64,000 nt of DNA, taken from the NCBI RefSeq assembly GCF_006716905.1, contig NZ_VFPV01000001.1, positions 1 through 64,000 of the forward strand, written 5' to 3'. Below are positions 25,106 through 34,547 of this stretch, piece by piece. Position 1 is the first letter of the stretch; each line of letters begins with the position of its first letter. The notes under the pieces are model-generated. The model was not told the DNA's origin, did not search any database, and saw nothing but the letters and a program-made list of their open reading frames with translations. The position numbers and the translations under genes were made by a program. The stretch comes from Acidovorax temperans (lineage in GTDB: Bacteria; Pseudomonadota; Gammaproteobacteria; Burkholderiales; Burkholderiaceae_C).

Positions 25106-27469
25106 TCAGCGCCCCTTGGCCTGTTGCAATTTGGCAAACGCCGAGGCCATGGCCGATTGCTGCGCGGGCTCTGGCGCCCGGCGCTGGGGCTGCTGGTAGC
25201 CGCGCCCTGCACCTTCAAAGCGGTTGTCGCGCTGGCCGCGGTCGCCCGACTGGCGGGGGGCGGCATCCAGCTTCATCGACAGGCCGATGCGCTTGCGCTC
25301 CACATCCACTTCCATGACCTTGACGCGGACGATGTCGCCGGTCTTGACCACCTCGCGGGCGTCGTTCACAAACTTGTGCGCGAGCTGGCTCACGTGGACC
25401 AGGCCATCCTGGTGCACACCCAGGTCCACAAACGCGCCAAACTGGGCGACGTTGCTCACGGTACCTTCCAGAATCATCCCCTCCTTCAGGTCCTTGATGT
25501 CTTCCACGCCGTCGTTGAAGCGGGCCACCTTGAAGTCGGGGCGCGGGTCGCGGCCGGGCTTTTCCAGCTCGCCCAGAATGTCCTTGACGGTGATGACGCC
25601 AAACTTCTCGTTGGCGAACAGCTCGGGCTTCAGGGTCTTGAGCATGTCAGCCCGGCCCATCAGCTCGGCCACGGGCTTGCCCGTCTTTTCCATGATCTGC
25701 TCGACCACGGGGTAGGTTTCGGGGTGCACCCCGGTCATGTCGAGCGGGTTGTCACCGCCACGAATGCGCAAAAAGCCCGCGCTCTGCTCAAAAGTTTTGG
25801 CGCCCAGGCCGGCCACGTCCATCAGCTGCTTGCGGTTTTTGAACGCCCCATTGGCCTCGCGCCAGCGCACCACGGCCTTGGCCACACTGGCCGACAGGCC
25901 CGACACGCGGGAGAGCAGCGGCACGCTGGCCGTGTTCAGGTCCACCCCCACCGAGTTCACGCAGTCTTCCACCACCGTGCCCAGGGTGCGGGCCAGTTCG
26001 CTCTGGTTCACATCGTGCTGGTACTGGCCCACGCCAATGCTCTTGGGGTCGATCTTCACCAGCTCAGCCAGCGGGTCTTGCAGACGGCGGGCGATGGAGG
26101 CCGCGCCGCGCAGGCTCACGTCCACATCGGGCATTTCCTGAGAAGCGTATTCGCTGGCGGAATAGACCGAGGCGCCCGCTTCGCTCACCACCACTTTCTC
26201 AATGGCGCGGTCGGCCTTGGCGGCCATCTTGATCAGGTCAGCGGCCAGCTTGTCGGTCTCGCGGCTGGCCGTGCCGTTGCCAATGGCGATCAGGTTCACG
26301 CCGTGCTTTTCGCACAGCTTGGCCAGCGTGAACAGCGAGCCATCCCAGTCGCGCTTGGGCTCGTGCGGGTACACCGTGGCGGTGTCTACCAGCTTGCCGG
26401 TGGCGTCCACCACCGCCACTTTCACGCCGGTGCGAATGCCGGGGTCCAGGCCCATCACCACGCGCGGGCCGGCGGGTGCGGCCAGCAGCAGGTCGCGCAG
26501 GTTGTCGGCAAACACCTTGATGGCGACTTTTTCGGCCTCGTCGCGCAGGCGGGTGAACAGGTCGCGCTCGGTGGATAGGCTCAGCTTCACACGCCAGGTC
26601 CAGGCCACGCACTTGCGGATCAGGTCATCGGCCTTGCGGCCCTGGTGGCTCCAGCCCAGGTGCAGCGCAATCTTGCCTTCGGCCAGGCTGGGCTTGCCGG
26701 GCTCTGGCTCCACCGGTTGCACCAGCTTGGCTTCCAGAATCTCCAGACCACGACCGCGGAACACGGCCAGCGCCCGGTGCGAAGGCACGCGGCCAATGGG
26801 CTCGTCGTATTCAAAATAGTCACGGAATTTCGAGACTTCAGGGTCGTTCTCGTTCTTGCCTTCCACCTTTTTGGAGCGCAGCAGGCCTTCGGCCCACAGC
26901 CACTCGCGCAGGTTTTGCACCAGCGCGGCATCCTCAGCCCAGCGCTCGGAAAGAATGTCGCGCACCCCGTCCAGCACGGCGGGCACGGTCGAAAAATCGG
27001 CTCCGGTCTTGCCGTCGTCCAGCACTTCGGGCGGGCGGATGAAGGCCACGGCCTCTGCGGCGGGGTCCAGCGTGGGGTCGGCAAACAGCTTGTCGGCCAG
27101 CGGTTCGATGCCGAATTCGCGGGCCATCTGGCCCTTGGTGCGGCGCTTTTGCTTGAAGGGCAGGTAGATGTCTTCCAGCTCCTGCTTGGTGGGCGCGGCG
27201 GCAATGGCGGCACGCAGGGCATCGGTCAGCTTGCCTTGCTCATCAATGCTCTTGAGCACCGCAGCGCGGCGCTCGTCCAGTTCGCGCAGGTACGACAGGC
27301 GGGCTTCCAGTTCGCGCAGCTGGATATCGTCCAGGCCGCCAGTCACTTCCTTGCGGTAGCGCGCGATGAAGGGCACCGTGGCACCACCGTCCAGCAACTC
27401 GACGGCAGCGCGGACCTGCTGCTCCCCTACTTTGATTTCTGCGGCCAGTTGCCGAATGATCTGCTGCAT
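25106..27469 (-). CDS. tex: Tex-family S1 RNA-binding protein
   Basis: A 787-residue protein with the complete Tex layout. It has an N-terminal helical domain (VPFIARYRKEVTGGLDDIQL), a YqgF-like RNase H fold (VVMGLDPGIRTGVKVAVVDA), helix-hairpin-helix units (SVPLLSRVSGLSASVAKAVV), and a C-terminal S1 domain (GMILEGTVSNVAQFGAFVDL) near residue 650. A short low-complexity tail follows. Tex binds RNA and influences transcription and expression in many bacteria. The ATG at 27469 starts MQQIIRQLAAEI, the typical start. Longer upstream readings run into the promoter region shared with the divergent DUF72 gene. Confidence 0.95.
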   Translation of the reverse strand: MQQIIRQLAAEIKVGEQQVRAAVELLDGGATVPFIARYRKEVTGGLDDIQLRELEARLSYLRELDERRAAVLKSIDEQGKLTDALRAAIAAAPTKQELEDIYLPFKQKRRTKGQMAREFGIEPLADKLFADPTLDPAAEAVAFIRPPEVLDDGKTGADFSTVPAVLDGVRDILSERWAEDAALVQNLREWLWAEGLLRSKKVEGKNENDPEVSKFRDYFEYDEPIGRVPSHRALAVFRGRGLEILEAKLVQPVEPEPGKPSLAEGKIALHLGWSHQGRKADDLIRKCVAWTWRVKLSLSTERDLFTRLRDEAEKVAIKVFADNLRDLLLAAPAGPRVVMGLDPGIRTGVKVAVVDATGKLVDTATVYPHEPKRDWDGSLFTLAKLCEKHGVNLIAIGNGTASRETDKLAADLIKMAAKADRAIEKVVVSEAGASVYSASEYASQEMPDVDVSLRGAASIARRLQDPLAELVKIDPKSIGVGQYQHDVNQSELARTLGTVVEDCVNSVGVDLNTASVPLLSRVSGLSASVAKAVVRWREANGAFKNRKQLMDVAGLGAKTFEQSAGFLRIRGGDNPLDMTGVHPETYPVVEQIMEKTGKPVAELMGRADMLKTLKPELFANEKFGVITVKDILGELEKPGRDPRPDFKVARFNDGVEDIKDLKEGMILEGTVSNVAQFGAFVDLGVHQDGLVHVSQLAHKFVNDAREVVKTGDIVRVKVMEVDVERKRIGLSMKLDAAPRQSGDRGQRDNRFEGAGRGYQQPQRRAPEPAQQSAMASAFAKLQQAKGR

Positions 27470-27567
27470 GTGTGGGCAAACTCTCTGATACTCAAACGAA
27501 CAAAACGCGAAGCGCGGGAGTTTGCCACAGGCCTGAGCGGGGCTAACATCCCCACCCCTTCCCCCCG

Positions 27568-28686
27568 TTGTTGACTGCTTTGCCTTTGCAAGACGACCTG
27601 TTTGGCGCACCGCCCGCCCCACCTGCGCCGCCGCCTGCCTCTGGCCCCGCCGACGCCGCCCCCGCCAAACGCGGCCAGGGGCTGAAGGTGTGCCCGGCAC
27701 CGCAGGATGATGCGCTGCATGCCTTGGCCCAGGCGCTGCCGCCGCAGCTGCGCATGGGTACGTCGTCGTGGACTTACCCGGCCTGGAATGGTCTGGTGTG
27801 GGATGCCGTATACGAGGCACCGCAGTTGTCCAAGCAAGGTTTGGCGGCCTATGCAGCCCACCCTCTGCTGCGCACCGTGAGCCTGGACCGTAACTTTTAC
27901 CGGCCGCTCACCGTCAGCCAATACCAGCGTTACGCCGAGCAGGTGCCCGAGGACTTCCGCTTTGTGGTCAAAGCCCCCAGCCTGGTGACGGACGCGCTGG
28001 TGCGCACCGAAGACGGCCGGGGCCGCGAGCCCAACCCCGCGTTTCTGAACCCCGAACTGGCGCTGCGCGAATTTGTGGAGCCTGCACTGGAAGGTCTGGG
28101 CAGCAAAGTCGGCGCACTGGTGTTCCAGATCAGCCCCTTGCCGATGGCGCTGCTGGATCGCATGCCGCAGGTGCTGGAGCAGCTGCGCACGCTGCTACAA
28201 GCCCTGCCACCCGTGGCCAGCCGGGCACCTGATGGGGTGATTGCCGTGGAGGTGCGTGACCCAGAGTGGCTCACGCCCGAATTTGCCGCCGTGCTGCGCA
28301 ACGCCGGCGCAACCTACTGCCTGGGCCTGCACCCCAAGCTGCCACCACTGGCAGACCAATTGCCGCTGCTGCGGGCGCTGTGGCCCACGCCCCTGGTGTG
28401 CCGCTGGAACCTGAACGAAGTGCACGGCCCCTACGGCTACGAAGACGCGGAAAAGCGCTACGCCCCCTACGACCGGCTGCACGACCTGGACCCCGCCACA
28501 CACGAAGCCCTGGCCAAGGTGATCGTCGGCATCACCGGCAGGGGCCAGAACGCCTACGTCACCATCAGCAACCATGCCGAGGGCTGCGCCCCCTTGACCG
28601 TGCAGCGACTGGCGCAGCATGTGCGAGCGCTACACACATCAGCCAGCCCAAGCCCAAGCCCAAGCCCTGGCACTGCTACCGGATAA
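27568..28686 (+). CDS. DUF72-family protein
   Basis: A protein of about 372 residues beginning at a TTG; a second TTG lies three bases later. After a proline/alanine-rich leader (about 45 residues) comes the DUF72 TIM-barrel with GTSSWTYPAWNGLVWD, YAAHPLLRTVSLDRNFYRP, FRFVVKAPSLVTDALV, ISNHAEGCAPL and the conserved RWNLNE. The biochemical role of this family is not established. The C-terminus ends in a short Ser-Pro repeat from a degenerate AGCCCA tandem. It is divergent from tex. Confidence 0.8.
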   Translation: MLTALPLQDDLFGAPPAPPAPPPASGPADAAPAKRGQGLKVCPAPQDDALHALAQALPPQLRMGTSSWTYPAWNGLVWDAVYEAPQLSKQGLAAYAAHPLLRTVSLDRNFYRPLTVSQYQRYAEQVPEDFRFVVKAPSLVTDALVRTEDGRGREPNPAFLNPELALREFVEPALEGLGSKVGALVFQISPLPMALLDRMPQVLEQLRTLLQALPPVASRAPDGVIAVEVRDPEWLTPEFAAVLRNAGATYCLGLHPKLPPLADQLPLLRALWPTPLVCRWNLNEVHGPYGYEDAEKRYAPYDRLHDLDPATHEALAKVIVGITGRGQNAYVTISNHAEGCAPLTVQRLAQHVRALHTSASPSPSPSPGTATG

Positions 28687-28689
28687 GAG

Positions 28690-28750
28690 CCTTTTTGGCC
28701 TCTAGCGCTTATCCATCAAGCGCAAGCAGCTATTAACTTAATAGCAAATT
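28690..28750 (-). repeat. Dispersed palindromic repeat, intergenic copy
   Basis: On the minus strand: TTTGCTATTAAGTTAATAGC, then TGCTTGCGCTTGATGGATAA and GCGCTAGAGGCCAAAAA. This is one of the best-preserved copies, with GCGCTT and AAGCGC separated by GATGGAT. It lies between the stop of the DUF72 gene and the 3' end of the chemoreceptor pseudogene, where it may also act as a bidirectional terminator. Confidence 0.8.
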
Positions 28751-28759
28751 CATGCAGAC

Positions 28760-30746
28760 TCAGCGCCCCAGTTGCAGCGCCTGCCCTGGCTCCTGACCCA
28801 GCTTGAACTGGGCCACGGCCTCCACCATCTGCTCGGCCTGGGTGCGCAGGCTGCTGGCGGCAGCCGCCATTTCTTCCACCAGGGCCGCGTTTTGCTGGGT
28901 GGCCTGATCGAGCTGCGTGACCGCCTGCCCCACCTGGCCCACCCCGGCGCTTTGCTCGCCCGTGGCGGCGCTGATTTCCGAGACGATGTCGGCCACGCGC
29001 TGGATGGCGCTGACCACCTCGCCCATGGTGGTGCCCGCCTTGTCGGCCAGCACCGAGCCCTCTTGCACCATGGCACTGCTGGCGCCAATCAGCTCCTTGA
29101 TGGCCTTGGCCTCGGTTGCCGTGCGCTGCGCCAGGTTGCGCACCTCGCTGGCCACCACGGCAAAGCCTCGGCCTTGCTCGCCCGCGCGGGCGGCTTCCAC
29201 GGCGGCGTTCAAGGCCAGGATGTTGGTCTGAAACGCGATGCCGTCGATCACACCAATGATGTCGGCAATCTTCTGGCTGCTGCCATTGATGTTGTGCATG
29301 GTGCTGACCACCTGCGCCACCACGTCGCCACCTTGCGCGGCCACCTGGCTGGCGCTGGCCGCCAGGCGGCTGGCTTGCGAGGCGTTGTCGGCGTTGTGGC
29401 GAATGGTGGAGCCCAGCTCCTCCATGCTGGCAGCCGTTTCCTCCAGCGAGCTGGCCTGGGTTTCGGTGCGGGCCGAGAGGTCTTGGTTGCCCTGGGCGAT
29501 CTCGTAACTGGCGGACGACACACTTTCAGCACTGCGGCGCACCGTGCCCAGGCTTTCCGCCAGGCGCTGGCGAAAACCTTCCATGGCCTGGCCCAAGGCG
29601 CCAATCTCGTCGTTGGATCAGATGTCCACCGACCGCGTCAAGTCGCCTTGCGACAGGAACCCCAGCGCGGCGCTGAGCTGCTGCACCGGTTTGCCCACCA
29701 GTCGGCGCGTGGCGTAGACCAACACCACGGTCAGGATGACCAGCGCGGCCAGCACGCCCACCCACAGCCAGATCAGCACGGCGCGGGCGTTTTTCATCAT
29801 TTCTGACAGGGGAGCCTCGGCCACGATCACCCAGTTCCAGGGCTTATAGCGTTCGGTGGCCACAAACTGGCGCTGCTGCGCGCCAGCGCCCAGGCGGGGC
29901 GACCAGGCCACCTCCAACTCGCCGGTCTGGTCTTTCTCGGTCAGCTTGGCCAGCCAGGCTTTGCCTTCTTCGGTTTTTTCATCCACCACCAGGGCACTGG
30001 CCAGGCCCGATGTGCGCCCCCGCGCAGGGCGCGGTGGACACGTTCACCGCATACACCGCGCCGGTTTCAAACAGCTTTTGCGAGCCCATGACCTGGGCCA
30101 GCCTGCCCAGGATGGCGCTCATGTCGGTGCCGATGAACAGAATGCCAATCGTGCGGTTGCCCTCGCGAATGGGCTCTTACACCGTCATGTATTCCTTGCC
30201 AAACAGGCTGGCGCGGCCGATGTACGTCTTGCCTTCCTGCATCAGCGAATAGGCGGGGTGGTTGCGGTCCAGCAGGGTTTTGTAGGCGCGCTCGCCATCC
30301 TGCTTTTTGAGGGATGTGGTCACGCGGATGAAGTCATCACCCGTGCGCGCAAAAATGGTGGCAATGGCGCCCGCACTGTCTTTGGTGAAGCGGTCCACCC
30401 CCTCGAAGTTGCCGTTCAGGGGCACCCCCTGAAAATTCAGCACGGCTTCGGGCCTGCCGTCCGCACCGGGCTGCTCTTGCACACTGAAGTCACCCGAAAA
30501 GCGCGACTTGAACAGCACAAAGTCCCGCTTGGCTTGCTCTTGAGCGGTTTCATCAAAGCTCTGCACCAGGGTGCGCATCTGGGTCGCATATTGGTGGGCA
30601 TCGTGGCGCGATACCGCACCAAAGTCCCGCCAGATAAACAGACTCACCAGGGTCATGGTGGTGAGCAAGACCAACAACAGGCTCACCAACGCCGCCAGGG
30701 AAAGTTTGAAAGCGACGGAGCGCTGGGATACGGGAGACATGGCCAT
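28760..30746 (-). pseudogene. Methyl-accepting chemotaxis protein, broken by three lesions
   Basis: Three reading segments together make one chemoreceptor. Segment 1 (30746 to 30177) has a membrane helix and a periplasmic Cache-type sensor, and ends at an in-frame TAA (30179-30177) where the alignment continues EPIREGNRTIGILFIGTD. Near 30017-30021 a C5 run on the plus strand marks a frameshift into the second frame. Segment 2 (to 29618) carries the rest of the sensor, the second membrane helix and part of HAMP, and ends at an in-frame TGA within DLTRSVDI-stop-SNDEIG. Segment 3 (to 28760) is the signalling domain, with the core [27 protein letters not shown] intact. With two nonsense changes plus a frameshift the gene is unlikely to give a full receptor. 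No CheW-binding pentapeptide is seen at the C-terminus. Confidence 0.88.
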
Positions 30747-30958
30747 CCTTGATGAATATGTTTTTATCAAATTTATTGCCAAATTCATCAATTTGCAATA
30801 AATAATTACACGATGATTCAAGAAAATGACTTGATCATGCTCAAAAGATTGTTTGATGATATTTTTTTACAAGAAAAACAATTGATAGTAACCCGATAAT
30901 TCACAATGATTAACAACCAGTGTTCAGTCCTCTGCACACAGGCAGCGGGTGAATCCCG
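30747..30958. other. AT-rich upstream region of the chemoreceptor pseudogene
   Basis: These roughly 212 bases are markedly richer in A and T than everything around them, with runs such as TGATATTTTTTTAC and GCAATAAATAATTAC. The stretch must hold the old chemoreceptor promoter and perhaps that of the pseudouridine synthase gene. No RNA gene or convincing ORF is visible. Low GC in a high-GC genome can mark H-NS-like silencing or acquired DNA. Confidence 0.5.
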
Positions 30959-31957
30959 GTGCTATGCTTTTTGGGCTTTCCTGCTCGCCCCCTCCCCGGC
31001 ACCCTTGACGCTTTGAGCCCCCCTCGCCCCACCGAAACACCCCTGCCCATGCGCGAAGGCGTGAGCCCCAGTTGCGTGGTGCTGCCCGCGCACCATGCAG
31101 CCCCATTGCTCGACAGGCTGGCCGCCCACCTGCCTGTGGTGGGCCGCGATGAATGGCTGGCGCGCATGCTGGCCGGTGATGTGGTGGATGCGCTGGGCCT
31201 GCCTGTGCGCCCCGAGCAGGTGGTCAAAGGCAGCGTGCGCCTGTTCTATTACCGCCATCTGCAGAACGAGCCCGAGCTGCCTTTTGAACACGAGGTGCTG
31301 TACCAGGACGAGCATCTGCTGGTGGCCGACAAGCCGCATTTCATGCCCGTCACGCCCACGGGGCGCTACGTGCAGCAGTCGCTCTTGGTGCGGCTGAAGC
31401 GGCAATTGGGCCTGCCAGATCTATCGCCCCTGCACCGCATCGACCGCGACACGGCGGGGCTGGTGCTGTTCTCGGTGCAGCCGCGCACGCGGGGCGCGTA
31501 CCAGGCCTTGTTCAGGGAGCGCAGCATGGCCAAGACCTACGACGCCGTGGCGCCCTGGAATGCTGACATCCCCTTTCCGCGTGAACACCGCAGCCGCATG
31601 GAGGAATCACCACAGTTCTTTCGCATGCAAGAGGTGTCCGGCGAGCCCAACAGCCACACGCACATGGCCGTGCAGGCCGTGCAAGGCCCCTGGGCGCTGT
31701 ACCGGCTGGAGCCCATCAGCGGCAAACGCCACCAGCTGCGCGTGCACATGGCCGCGCTGGGCCTGCCACTGCGCAACGACCCGTTCTACCCCGAGGTGAA
31801 CGACCCGCCCGAAGGCGACTACTCGCGCCCCTTGCAGCTGCTGGCCCGGTCGCTGCGCTTTACCGACCCGCTGACCGGGCAAGAGCACCACTTTGAAAGC
31901 CGACTGCGCCTGCAGTGGCCCGTGATTGAACCCCTGCCTGAGTCCGCAGCGGCGTAG
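30959..31957 (+). CDS. RluA-family pseudouridine synthase
   Basis: A protein of up to 332 residues. It has the catalytic-Asp motif HRIDRDTAGLVLFS (about residue 162), an opening VLYQDEHLLVADKPHFMPV and the C-terminal RLEPISGKRHQLRVHMA. These mark the RluA/RsuA-type enzymes that isomerise uridine in rRNA or tRNA. There is no S4 domain. The start is uncertain: a GTG at 30959 gives the longest form, while a TTG at 31013 or ATG at 31049 would lose a proline-rich leader. The target RNA cannot be read from sequence. A TPP riboswitch follows the stop. Confidence 0.88.
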   Translation: MLCFLGFPARPLPGTLDALSPPRPTETPLPMREGVSPSCVVLPAHHAAPLLDRLAAHLPVVGRDEWLARMLAGDVVDALGLPVRPEQVVKGSVRLFYYRHLQNEPELPFEHEVLYQDEHLLVADKPHFMPVTPTGRYVQQSLLVRLKRQLGLPDLSPLHRIDRDTAGLVLFSVQPRTRGAYQALFRERSMAKTYDAVAPWNADIPFPREHRSRMEESPQFFRMQEVSGEPNSHTHMAVQAVQGPWALYRLEPISGKRHQLRVHMAALGLPLRNDPFYPEVNDPPEGDYSRPLQLLARSLRFTDPLTGQEHHFESRLRLQWPVIEPLPESAAA

Positions 31958-32002
31958 ACCTACAATCCAACCCGCATTGGATGGCCTCCGGCCGCCAATG
32001 CG

Positions 32003-32115
32003 TGCTAGGGGTGTCTGCAGCGCAAGTTGCAGGCTGAGAGAGTCCCTTTGAACCTGATTGCGCCCCTTTCACCAAGACTGAGGCCCGAGATCATCCTCGC
32101 GCAGGGAAGCCGTCA
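32003..32115 (+). promoter_or_regulatory. TPP riboswitch (THI box) upstream of cytX
   Basis: It contains GCTAGGGGTGTCTGCAG, GCTGAGAGAGTCCCTTTGAA, CCTGAT and a closing GATCATCCTCGCGCAGGGAA. These are the conserved helices and ligand-contacting segments of thiamine pyrophosphate riboswitches. The spacer between CCTGAT and the closing arm is longer than in the second copy at 34.5 kb. It ends about 97 bases before the cytX ATG. High TPP should lower expression of the transporter. Confidence 0.9.
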
Positions 32116-32211
32116 CGCCACAGCCATGCCCCGCACCGGGCAGCGCCAGGGCGGGCGTTGCCGCCTTGCGCTGTTGTTATCTGATTGAACAGACCGCTGC
32201 GGAGCTTTTGC

Positions 32212-33513
32212 ATGACGTCACCCCACCCCCCTGCCCCATCGGCAGCCCAACCATCGGCAATCAACGAGGCCCTGGTGCCCGTGTCTGCCGATCGCCGCGT
32301 CTTTCAGTGGCACGACCACGCCTCGCTCTGGTTCAGCCTGGGCGTGGGTCTGCTGGTCATGCAGGTCGGCGCCTACCTGATGCCCGCGCTGGGCACCCAG
32401 GAGGCCTTGTGGGCAATTGTGGCGGGCTCGCTGCTGGGCGCCGGGCTGCTGGGCTGGGTGGCCAAGCTGGGCTGCGACAGCGGCCTGGCCAGCGCGGGGC
32501 TGATGCATGCGGTGTATGGCCGGGGCTTTGCCAGCCTGCCCATCGTGCTGAACATCGTGCAACTGGTGGGCTGGGGCACGTTTGAGCTGGTGGTGATGCG
32601 CGATGCCACCGTAGCGATTGGGCAGCAATCTGGCGGCCTGCAAGGGGCCCAGTGGCCCGTACTGGCCACGCTGCTGTGGGGCTGCGTGGTGATGCTGCTC
32701 ATCAGCGGGTCGATGGTGCAACTGGTGCGCAAGCTGATCGCCCGCGTGGCCCTGCCCCTGGTGGTGCTGTCGCTGCTGTGGCTGAGCTGGCAGTTTGTGT
32801 CGCTGGCGCAAGCCCAGGGCTTGAGTGCGCTGTGGAACCGGCAGGGCGCTGGCGGCATGGGCGTGCTGCCCGCGCTCGACCTGGTCATCGCCATGCCCAT
32901 CTCGTGGCTGCCGCTGGTGGCCGACTACGCCCGCCACGGCAAGAGCGGCGGCGCTGCGCTGCGCGGTACCTGGCTGGGCTATGCGCTGGCCAACATGTGG
33001 TGCTACAGCCTGGGCGTGCTGGTGGCGTTGACGTTGCCCTCTACCGACCTGGTGCAGGCGCTGCTGCTGGCGCAGGGCGGGCTGATTGCGCTGTCGCTGA
33101 TACTGATCGACGAGGTGGACAACGCTTATGGCGACACCTACTCCGGCGCGGTGTCGGCCCACAGCCTGCTGCCACGCTGGAGCATTCGCCGCTGGGGGCT
33201 GGCAGTGGCCGCCCTGTGCACGGGTCTCGCCCTGGTGCTGCCCATGCACAGCCTAGAGCCCTTCCTGCTACTGCTCAGTTCGGTGTTCGTGCCGCTGTTC
33301 GGCGTCATCCTGGGGCGCTTGGCGTTTGGCACCCACGCCCCCACGCTGCTGGCACAGGCCCGGGTGGTGAACGCCTTGCCCGTGGCACTGTGGCTGGCGG
33401 GCATTGCGGTGTACCACCTGGCACCCAAGGTTTTGCCGGGCGCTGGATCGGCCTTGCCAGCACTGGCGTTCAGCTTTGCGCTGGCCTGGGCCACCCGGCC
33501 CAAGGCGCGCTGA
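32212..33513 (+). CDS. cytX: Hydroxymethylpyrimidine permease CytX (NCS1 family)
   Basis: A 433-residue integral membrane protein with about 12 hydrophobic segments and the NCS1 nucleobase-cation symporter layout (HDHASLWFSLGVGLLVMQVG, ALDLVIAMPISWLPLVADYAR). The upstream TPP riboswitch identifies it as a thiamine-precursor (HMP) importer rather than a cytosine permease; that inference rests on context. The ATG at 32212 was chosen because of a GGAG site seven bases upstream. The repeat-bearing region between its stop and the convergent thiD end is only 58 bp. Confidence 0.88.
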   Translation: MTSPHPPAPSAAQPSAINEALVPVSADRRVFQWHDHASLWFSLGVGLLVMQVGAYLMPALGTQEALWAIVAGSLLGAGLLGWVAKLGCDSGLASAGLMHAVYGRGFASLPIVLNIVQLVGWGTFELVVMRDATVAIGQQSGGLQGAQWPVLATLLWGCVVMLLISGSMVQLVRKLIARVALPLVVLSLLWLSWQFVSLAQAQGLSALWNRQGAGGMGVLPALDLVIAMPISWLPLVADYARHGKSGGAALRGTWLGYALANMWCYSLGVLVALTLPSTDLVQALLLAQGGLIALSLILIDEVDNAYGDTYSGAVSAHSLLPRWSIRRWGLAVAALCTGLALVLPMHSLEPFLLLLSSVFVPLFGVILGRLAFGTHAPTLLAQARVVNALPVALWLAGIAVYHLAPKVLPGAGSALPALAFSFALAWATRPKAR

Positions 33514-33570
33514 TTGCTATCAAAATATGAGCTGTCAGCGCTTTATTGATAAGCGCTCGCGGCCAAAATG
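33514..33570 (+). repeat. Dispersed palindromic repeat between cytX and thiD
   Basis: It reads TTGCTATCAAAATATGAGCT, then GTCAGCGCTTTATTGATAAG and CGCTCGCGGCCAAAATGAT. A perfect AGCGCTT/AAGCGCT stem (33537-33557) encloses TATTGAT. It exactly fills the gap between the two converging stop codons and may serve as a shared terminator. Confidence 0.8.
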
Positions 33571-33571
33571 A

Positions 33572-34474
33572 TTAAGAATTCTCAAACACCCGCTGCGCGA
33601 TGGGTGCGTAGCCGTGGTTCAGCGGCCCATGGCCGCGCCCCGTGGTCACATCGGCTCCGGCGGCAATTGCGCCCAGGATGTAGCTGCGGGCTTGCTCCAC
33701 CGCCTGCTGCAGCGGCAGCCCCAGCGCCAGGTGGGCAGCAATGGCGGACGACAGCGTGCACCCGGTGCCATGCCCGTTGTGCGTGGCAATGCGCGGCGAC
33801 TGAAGCTTGTGCGCTTGCGGTGCACCGGGCATCGACAGCACATCCACCACCCAATCGCCGGACAAGTGCCCGCCTTTGAGCAGCACCGCCTGCGCGCCCA
33901 GCGCACGCAGGTCTTGCGCGGCGGCTTCCAGGGCATCGGCGTCTTGCAGGCTGCGGCCCAGCAGCCAGCCCGCTTCGTCCAGGTTGGGCGTGATCACCTC
34001 GGCCAGCGGGAACAGCTCACTCACCAGCACGCCCACAGTCTCCTGCGCAATCAGTCGGTCGCCACTGGTGGCGACCATCACCGGGTCCAGCACCACATGG
34101 GGCAACTGGTAGGCGCGAATGGCATCGGCCACCACGCGCACCACTTCGGGCGAATGCAGCATGCCGATCTTGACCGCATCCACGCCAATGTCTTGCACCA
34201 CAGCATCGATTTGGGCCTTGAGCATGTCAGGCGGCACGCCATGGATGCCCGTGACGCCGCAGGTGTTTTGCGCCGTGATGGCGGTGATGGCCGTCATGCC
34301 GTAGCAGCCCAGAGCGCTGAAGGTTTTGAGATCGGCCTGAATGCCTGCGCCGCCGCCGCTGTCTGAGCCGGCAATCGACAACACGCGTGCGTAACGGGAT
34401 GACACGCGCGCGTCACTGGGCAACACGCGTGCGTGTGGACGGCCCGCGTGGAGCCCTGTAGAAGAGGAAGTCAT
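33572..34474 (-). CDS. thiD: Hydroxymethylpyrimidine/phosphomethylpyrimidine kinase
   Basis: A 300-residue ribokinase-fold enzyme that phosphorylates HMP twice to HMP-PP. It has SIAGSDSGGGAGIQADLK, AITAQNTCGVTG, LDPVMVATSGDRL and the anion-hole NGHGTGCTLSSAI. The first 28 residues (SSSTGLHAGRPHARVL...) are a low-complexity extension, with DNA containing repeated ACACGCGTGCGT-like units. No riboswitch is seen on its strand, so it may escape the TPP control that governs its neighbours. It is divergent from thiO and convergent with cytX. Confidence 0.93.
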   Translation of the reverse strand: MTSSSTGLHAGRPHARVLPSDARVSSRYARVLSIAGSDSGGGAGIQADLKTFSALGCYGMTAITAITAQNTCGVTGIHGVPPDMLKAQIDAVVQDIGVDAVKIGMLHSPEVVRVVADAIRAYQLPHVVLDPVMVATSGDRLIAQETVGVLVSELFPLAEVITPNLDEAGWLLGRSLQDADALEAAAQDLRALGAQAVLLKGGHLSGDWVVDVLSMPGAPQAHKLQSPRIATHNGHGTGCTLSSAIAAHLALGLPLQQAVEQARSYILGAIAAGADVTTGRGHGPLNHGYAPIAQRVFENS

Positions 34475-34547
34475 GGCAAAAATTATGGCCTATGCGCCAG
34501 GTCAAGCCACGCCAAAAGGGGATGTGCTGTAATTGTTTTTTCCGGAC

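Noticed and set aside
24851..26578. A 575-codon open frame on the plus strand opposite tex
   Set aside because: Tex on the minus strand has clear S1, YqgF and helix-hairpin-helix motifs. The opposing frame has biased composition and no recognisable domain.
28651..28677. Short tandem AGCCCA-like repeat at the end of the DUF72 gene
   Set aside because: Only about four imperfect units giving a Ser-Pro tail. It is too short and simple to be a CRISPR or functional array.
32218..33249. A 343-codon open frame opposite cytX
   Set aside because: Its Gln/His-rich translation is the complement of a hydrophobic transporter and has no motif.
34380..34440. Repeated CACGCGTGCGT-like motifs near the thiD start
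   Set aside because: These encode the low-complexity leader of ThiD. Spacing is irregular and no operator or array pattern holds up.
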